A stretch of 16,134 bases of DNA. It comes from Thermoplasmata archaeon (GTDB lineage Archaea; Thermoplasmatota; Thermoplasmata; Lutacidiplasmatales; UBA184). A program made the position numbers and the translations under genes. Numbering within the stretch: position 1 is the stretch's first letter; each line of letters starts with the position of its first letter. Where the stretch lies: assembly GCA_030037035.1 (NCBI GenBank), contig JASHSA010000170.1, positions 1-16,134 on the forward strand. The letters are read 5' to 3'. Below are positions 13,675-16,134 of the stretch, one piece after another. The notes below the pieces were generated by a model, which was given only the letters and a program-made list of their open reading frames with translations, ran no database searches and was not told the origin of the DNA.

Positions 13675-14886
13675 GTGAGCGCACCCGACCCGCGCTCGCG
13701 GGCCGTCGCCGCCTGGACCCTGCTGGTCGCCCGTGCGGTCTACGCGTTCAACTGGTACGACATCGGAGGGGTTCTCCCCCTCATCGGGACCCGCTTCGCC
13801 ATCGGCACGGTCGACCGGGGAATCGTGCTCGCCACCTTCCTGGTCGGCGCGGCGGTGTTTCAGCTGCCGGCCGGCTACGTGGCGATGCGGTGGGGGAATC
13901 GGAGGACCTCGATCGCGGCCCTCGCGGTCATGGGGGCGTTCGCGCTCGCGTCGGCGGCGAGTCCCAACTGGGTGGTCCTCGCGGCGCTTCGCTTCGGTGC
14001 GGGCGGCGGCGCCGCGTTCTTCTTCGCGCCCGCCCTCGGCCTGGTCGCCGCCTCCTATCCGAGCGGCGATCGAGGCCTGATGATCGGCTCGTACAACGCG
14101 GCGTTCGCCGTCGGCTCCGGCGTCGGGCTCTTTGCCAGCGCTTACGCGGGTCCCACGGTCGGGTGGGCCTGGCCGCTCGGTCTCGGCGGCGGGCTGCTCC
14201 TCGCCGTGGCGCTCGCGGCGGAGTTCACCCTGCCGGCCGGCCGGAACGAGGCCGCCACCGCCACGTCGCGGTTGTGGCGGGAGTCGTTGCCGGTCCTGCG
14301 CTCGCGGGAGCTGTGGGGGATCGCGCTCGGAGGCGCGGGGATCTGGGGGGGACTCTACGTCGCCGCCCAGTACTTCGTCAACTTCGCCCACGCGGTCCAT
14401 CCGGGGTGGACGCTGGCGCTTGCCGCGACCGCCCCGACCGTCCTGATCGCGGTGGAAGTGGCGGGAGGGCCGATCGGAGGGTGGTTCGGCGAACGCTCCC
14501 CCGACATGCGTCGGCCGCTGATCGCCTGGGGGATCGTCGCCGGGGCCCTCATCGCGGCCGTCCCGTTCCTGCCGCTCGCAGAGGTCCTCGGCGCGTTCGT
14601 CGTCCTCGGCTTCGCCGACGGGGTCGTGTTCGCCCTGCTCTACCTCCTCCCGACGTATCTGCCGGAGGTCTCGGGAAGCGTGGTCGCCCTGGGGCTGGCG
14701 CTCGAGAACTTCGTCCAGATCCTCGTCGGGAGCGCGATCGCGCTGGGGTTCGCGTTCGTCGCCGCCTCCGCGAACTACACCGAGGCGTGGCTCTTCGCCG
14801 GCGTGGCGACCGTCGCGTTCCTCCCGGCCTGCCTGCTCAGCCGTCTCCCTGATCGATCGGCGCGCACCAGAGCGATCCCGAACTGA
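13675..14886 (+). CDS. Major facilitator superfamily transporter
   Basis: The 403-residue protein has about twelve hydrophobic segments in two halves with a cytoplasmic linker near residues 185-210 (GRNEAATATSRLWRESLPVL). MFS features include the loop 2-3 region (YVAMRWGNRRTSI, a degenerate G-x-x-x-D/N-R-x-G-R-R motif A) and its counterpart in the second half (GGPIGGWFGERSPDMRRP). TM1 has FNWYDIGGVLPLIG, the style of anion or sugar-phosphate/drug antiporters, but the substrate cannot be read out. The start is GTG at 13675, two nt after the hydrolase stop, with a G-rich Shine-Dalgarno-like run at 13664-13669. It is the last gene of the four-gene unit and is followed by a candidate terminator. 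Confidence 0.9.
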   Translation: MSAPDPRSRAVAAWTLLVARAVYAFNWYDIGGVLPLIGTRFAIGTVDRGIVLATFLVGAAVFQLPAGYVAMRWGNRRTSIAALAVMGAFALASAASPNWVVLAALRFGAGGGAAFFFAPALGLVAASYPSGDRGLMIGSYNAAFAVGSGVGLFASAYAGPTVGWAWPLGLGGGLLLAVALAAEFTLPAGRNEAATATSRLWRESLPVLRSRELWGIALGGAGIWGGLYVAAQYFVNFAHAVHPGWTLALAATAPTVLIAVEVAGGPIGGWFGERSPDMRRPLIAWGIVAGALIAAVPFLPLAEVLGAFVVLGFADGVVFALLYLLPTYLPEVSGSVVALGLALENFVQILVGSAIALGFAFVAASANYTEAWLFAGVATVAFLPACLLSRLPDRSARTRAIPN

Positions 14887-14903
14887 GCCCCGTGACCGCG
14901 ACT

Positions 14904-14933
14904 GTGTCTTGATCCTTCGACACTTCTTCTTCC
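14904..14933 (+). terminator. Candidate terminator after the MFS gene
   Basis: GTGTC (14904-14908) and GACAC (14919-14923) form a perfect five-base inverted repeat around a ten-base loop, followed directly by the pyrimidine tract TTCTTCTTCC. It starts 17 nt after the MFS stop. Archaeal termination mainly needs T-rich tracts, so the T/C run may matter more than the stem. Moderate to low confidence because both elements are short. Confidence 0.35.
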
Positions 14934-14987
14934 GAAGTCTCCGCGGGTCCGAGCGCGTCCGCGCGCGACGCGAGGAACGGAACCCCC

Positions 14988-14998
14988 TTCTTGTACAG
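14988..14998 (+). promoter_or_regulatory. Weak TATA-like box for tRNA-Gln
   Basis: TTCTTGTACAG is the most AT-rich stretch before the tRNA and is centred about 24 nt upstream of its first base, the expected archaeal spacing. The match to a TATA box is poor, so this rests mainly on position. Confidence 0.3.
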
Positions 14999-15016
14999 CG
15001 GCTGCCTCGCGACCGT

Positions 15017-15089
15017 AGCCCCGTGGTGTAGAGGCCAAGCATGCCGGCCTTTGGAGCCGGCGACAGCGGTTCGAATCCGCTCGGGGCTA
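15017..15089 (+). tRNA. tRNA-Gln (anticodon UUG)
   Basis: A full cloverleaf folds. The acceptor stem is AGCCCCG with CGGGGCT, and the D arm starts GTGT. The anticodon stem CCGGC/GCCGG encloses loop CTTTGGA with anticodon TTG (15048-15050). A four-base variable region CGAC follows, then the T arm AGCGG-TTCGAAT-CCGCT. The discriminator is A at 15089. There is no intron and no encoded CCA, since TCC follows. The first pair is A1:U72, as is usual for archaeal tRNA-Gln, whereas archaeal tRNA-Glu has G1:C72. In archaea this tRNA is charged with glutamate and amidated by GatDE. It reads CAA, and CAG by wobble or with a second tRNA. Confidence 0.95.
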
Positions 15090-15122
15090 TCCGTTCGAGG
15101 CACGAGTCGAGCTCGCGTCGGC

Positions 15123-15150
15123 CCGCCGTTCTCCGTACCGCGGAGGGCGG
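15123..15150 (+). other. Bulged inverted repeat between tRNA-Gln and the MazG-like gene
   Basis: CCGCC (15123-15127) pairs with GGCGG (15146-15150) and CTCCG (15131-15135) pairs with CGGAG (15141-15145). This gives a ten-pair stem with a three-base bulge (GTT) and a five-base loop (TACCG). It starts 34 nt after the tRNA. It may help end the tRNA transcript or shape the leader of the next gene, but no T tract follows, so it may be chance in GC-rich DNA. Confidence 0.3.
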
Positions 15151-15204
15151 TCGACCCTCGAGCTCATGCAAAACCGCCGCGTACGGGGGGACGGGTGCGC
15201 GCGG

Positions 15205-15531
15205 ATGGTCGCAGGCGAGCCGGTCTGGGACGAAGTGAACCGAGTTTCCGACGAGGTCTATCCGGGATGGCGGGACGTCGCTCGTCTGTACTGGGCCACC
15301 GCGCTGGCCGGCGCGGTAGGGGAGTTCTGCAACCTCGTGAAGAAGCTCGAGGAGGGAGGGACGCGCGCTCGGGGCGTCACTCAGGGCGACCTCTTGGAGG
15401 AGCTGGCCGATGTCTACATCTATCTCCAGAAGACGGTGGTGAGTCTGGGGGGGACGCAGCGGTCGTTCGCGAACGCGGTACTCCGCAAGCTGGACACGAT
15501 CCGCTCTCGGGAGCGGGCCGCGTCGAAGTAA
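15205..15531 (+). CDS. MazG-like nucleotide pyrophosphohydrolase
   Basis: From ATG at 15205 the product has 108 residues, an all-alpha MazG-fold protein. Family features are AGAVGEFCNLVKKLEEGG, with the metal-binding glutamates of the first helix pair, and DLLEELADVYIYLQKTVVSL, with the ExxD motif. The C-terminal AFANAVLRKL-type helix appears as RSFANAVLRKLDTI. Such proteins hydrolyse (d)NTPs or modified nucleotides to monophosphate and pyrophosphate, either cleaning nucleotide pools or modulating stress responses. A longer reading from ATG at 15166 adds 13 residues (MQNRRVRGDGCAR) with no family match. I prefer 15205 because a G-rich Shine-Dalgarno-like run precedes it. It stands alone between the tRNA and the toxin-antitoxin pair. 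Substrate unknown. Confidence 0.78.
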   Translation: MVAGEPVWDEVNRVSDEVYPGWRDVARLYWATALAGAVGEFCNLVKKLEEGGTRARGVTQGDLLEELADVYIYLQKTVVSLGGTQRSFANAVLRKLDTIRSRERAASK

Positions 15532-15567
15532 GTCATCGAGGCGTCGGCCCCGTCGCGCGGAGACCGG

Positions 15568-15590
15568 GCCTCGGTCGTTCCGGTCGAGGC
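15568..15590 (+). terminator. Candidate hairpin terminator after the MazG-like gene
   Basis: GCCTCG (15568-15573) pairs with CGAGGC (15585-15590). Three inner pairs (two of them G:U type) extend the stem to nine around the loop GTTCC. It lies 37 nt after the MazG stop, and a short TTT occurs at 15598-15600. The weak T tract keeps confidence low. Confidence 0.3.
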
Positions 15591-15602
15591 GGCGCGATTT
15601 CC

Positions 15603-15619
15603 ATGATAATCATTTAAAT
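15603..15619 (+). promoter_or_regulatory. Promoter with overlapping palindromic operator for the toxin-antitoxin pair
   Basis: ATGATAATCAT (15603-15613) is a perfect inverted repeat with a one-base centre. It abuts and overlaps ATTTAAAT (15612-15619), a TATA-like palindrome centred 27 nt before the antitoxin ATG at 15643. This is the most AT-rich spot in the window. The operator covers the upstream edge of the TATA box, where the BRE would be. An RHH antitoxin binding there would block TBP/TFB and so repress its own operon. The repeat and spacing are seen; autoregulation is inference from the family. Confidence 0.6.
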
Positions 15620-15642
15620 CATCTCGGGCTAGAAGCCTTCGC

Positions 15643-15885
15643 ATGACCGCCTCGGATCCGATGACGAGCGTCCCGGTGCACGCATCTACGCTCCGACTTC
15701 TTCAGGAGTTCAAGACCGGGGCACAGAACTGGGACCGATTCCTCCTCGAACTCGTCGAGCGCGAGATGGACCGAGAAGACGTTCGGTTCGCGGCCCGGCT
15801 GCTCAACGCGTACCATCGCGGCAGGGGACGGAACGGGGCCGGGCGGCCACGTTCCCCCCGACACGCTTCGCCTCGGGCCAAGTAG
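15643..15885 (+). CDS. Ribbon-helix-helix antitoxin
   Basis: The 80-residue basic protein begins with a short beta strand and two helices (TSVPVHASTLRLLQEFKTGA, then QNWDRFLLELVEREMDRE). This is the layout of MetJ/Arc (RHH) antitoxins of the VapB/RelB kind: an N-terminal DNA-binding strand, then helices, then a C-terminal toxin-neutralising tail. The tail (about 50-80) is rich in Arg, Gly and Pro and looks disordered, as free antitoxins often are. ATG at 15643 is 27 nt after the TATA-like box, which suggests leaderless translation; an internal ATG at 15661 is the alternative. It directly adjoins the toxin gene with no gap. The RHH call comes from pattern and context, so moderate confidence. 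Confidence 0.72.
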   Translation: MTASDPMTSVPVHASTLRLLQEFKTGAQNWDRFLLELVEREMDREDVRFAARLLNAYHRGRGRNGAGRPRSPRHASPRAK

Positions 15886-16134
15886 GTGGCGACGGTCGTA
15901 TACCTCGGCAAGTCGCGCCAGCAGCTCGACGCTCTTCCGCCGCCGGTTCGGGACGCCTTCCGCCGGGCGATTCGTGATCTCGAGCTCTCCCCCCAGGTCC
16001 TGCCCCAATTCCCGGAGATTCCGCTCGACACCCGGCCCCTCGAAGCTCCGTTTCCGCTGTTCCGGATCGCCGTGCATCGGCCGCGAGGGGACCCCGGATA
16101 CCGGGGCGTCTACAGCGTCGAGGGAACGACCGTA
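15886..16134 (+). CDS. RelE/ParE-like toxin, truncated by window end
   Basis: The 83 visible residues start at GTG 15886, the base after the antitoxin stop. They show the RelE/ParE layout: an initial strand (ATVVYLGKSRQQLDALP), two helices (PVRDAFRRAIRDLELSP) and the start of the antiparallel sheet (FPLFRIAVHRPRGDPGYRGVYSVEGTTV). YRGVYSVEG closely matches the strand pair YRxVYxVEG of this superfamily. The catalytic C-terminus, with its usual Arg/His/Lys, is outside the window. So mRNA-cleaving (RelE) and gyrase-poisoning (ParE) types, or an inactive member, cannot be told apart. Gene order antitoxin then toxin and zero spacing support a two-gene module. Confidence 0.7.
   Translation, partial: MATVVYLGKSRQQLDALPPPVRDAFRRAIRDLELSPQVLPQFPEIPLDTRPLEAPFPLFRIAVHRPRGDPGYRGVYSVEGTTV

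Noticed and set aside
14837..15103. 88-residue minus-strand ORF crossing the tRNA (contains ERIRTAVAGSKGRHAWPLHHGAT)
   Set aside because: This is the well-known spurious translation of a tRNA gene in reverse, often seen as a false protein in databases.
13606..15171. 521-residue minus-strand ORF
   Set aside because: Antisense to the MFS gene and the tRNA; Arg/Glu/Asp-rich without any domain.
15066..16134. Attachment-site direct repeat of the tRNA 3' end
   Set aside because: I looked for a second copy of the T arm and acceptor end to the right of the tRNA and found none within the window.
1..16134. CRISPR arrays, insertion sequences, rRNA genes or riboswitches
   Set aside because: No regularly spaced repeats, transposase-like proteins with terminal repeats, rRNA segments or recognisable riboswitch cores, including no cobalamin riboswitch before the gene at 11118.

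Overview
The window reads as a compact, very G+C-rich archaeal chromosome segment. The archaeal signs are a prefoldin beta gene directly after a KEOPS Pcc1 gene, an archaeal-type geranylgeranyl diphosphate synthase, an arginyl-tRNA synthetase with an HIGR rather than HIGH motif, a tRNA-Gln with A1:U72 and no encoded CCA, and isolated TATA-like boxes about 25-30 nt before many start codons, which indicates leaderless transcription. My best guess is a high-GC, mesophilic, uncultured Thermoplasmata-like euryarchaeon. The class assignment is inference; the domain assignment is strong.

Layout. At 1-3473, a 5' fragment of thiI (tRNA 4-thiouridine) is divergent from argS, followed by an mscL whose C-terminus is a zinc ribbon, then queC (preQ0 for archaeosine), convergent with mscL. 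At 3470-4872, on the minus strand, lie a HAD phosphatase of the GmhB/HisB type and a DUF92 membrane protein that overlaps queC by 4 nt. At 4934-6633, a stand-alone asparagine-synthetase-type PP-loop protein is convergent with carbamate kinase. At 6781-8845 runs the cluster purB-pcc1-pfdB. At 8856-11082, a GGPP synthase and a TPR protein diverge from one TATA-like box. At 11118-14886 is a tight four-gene plus-strand unit: a cobalamin-binding-like protein without a signal peptide, an M50 site-2-type protease, a metallo-beta-lactamase-fold hydrolase and an MFS transporter. At 15017-16134 are tRNA-Gln(UUG), a MazG-like nucleotide pyrophosphohydrolase, and a ribbon-helix-helix antitoxin with a RelE/ParE-like toxin cut by the window end.

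How the genes fit together. Most of the window is housekeeping: tRNA charging and modification (thiI, argS, queC, pcc1, tRNA-Gln), purine synthesis (purB), protein folding (pfdB), membrane lipid precursors (GGPP synthase) and turgor control (mscL). The accessory parts are the four-gene unit at 11118-14886, whose joint role is unknown, and the MazG/toxin-antitoxin segment after the tRNA. No stretch above 300 bp lacks a gene. I saw no CRISPR array, insertion sequence or rRNA. Many long antisense or out-of-frame ORFs exist, but they are by-products of the high GC content.
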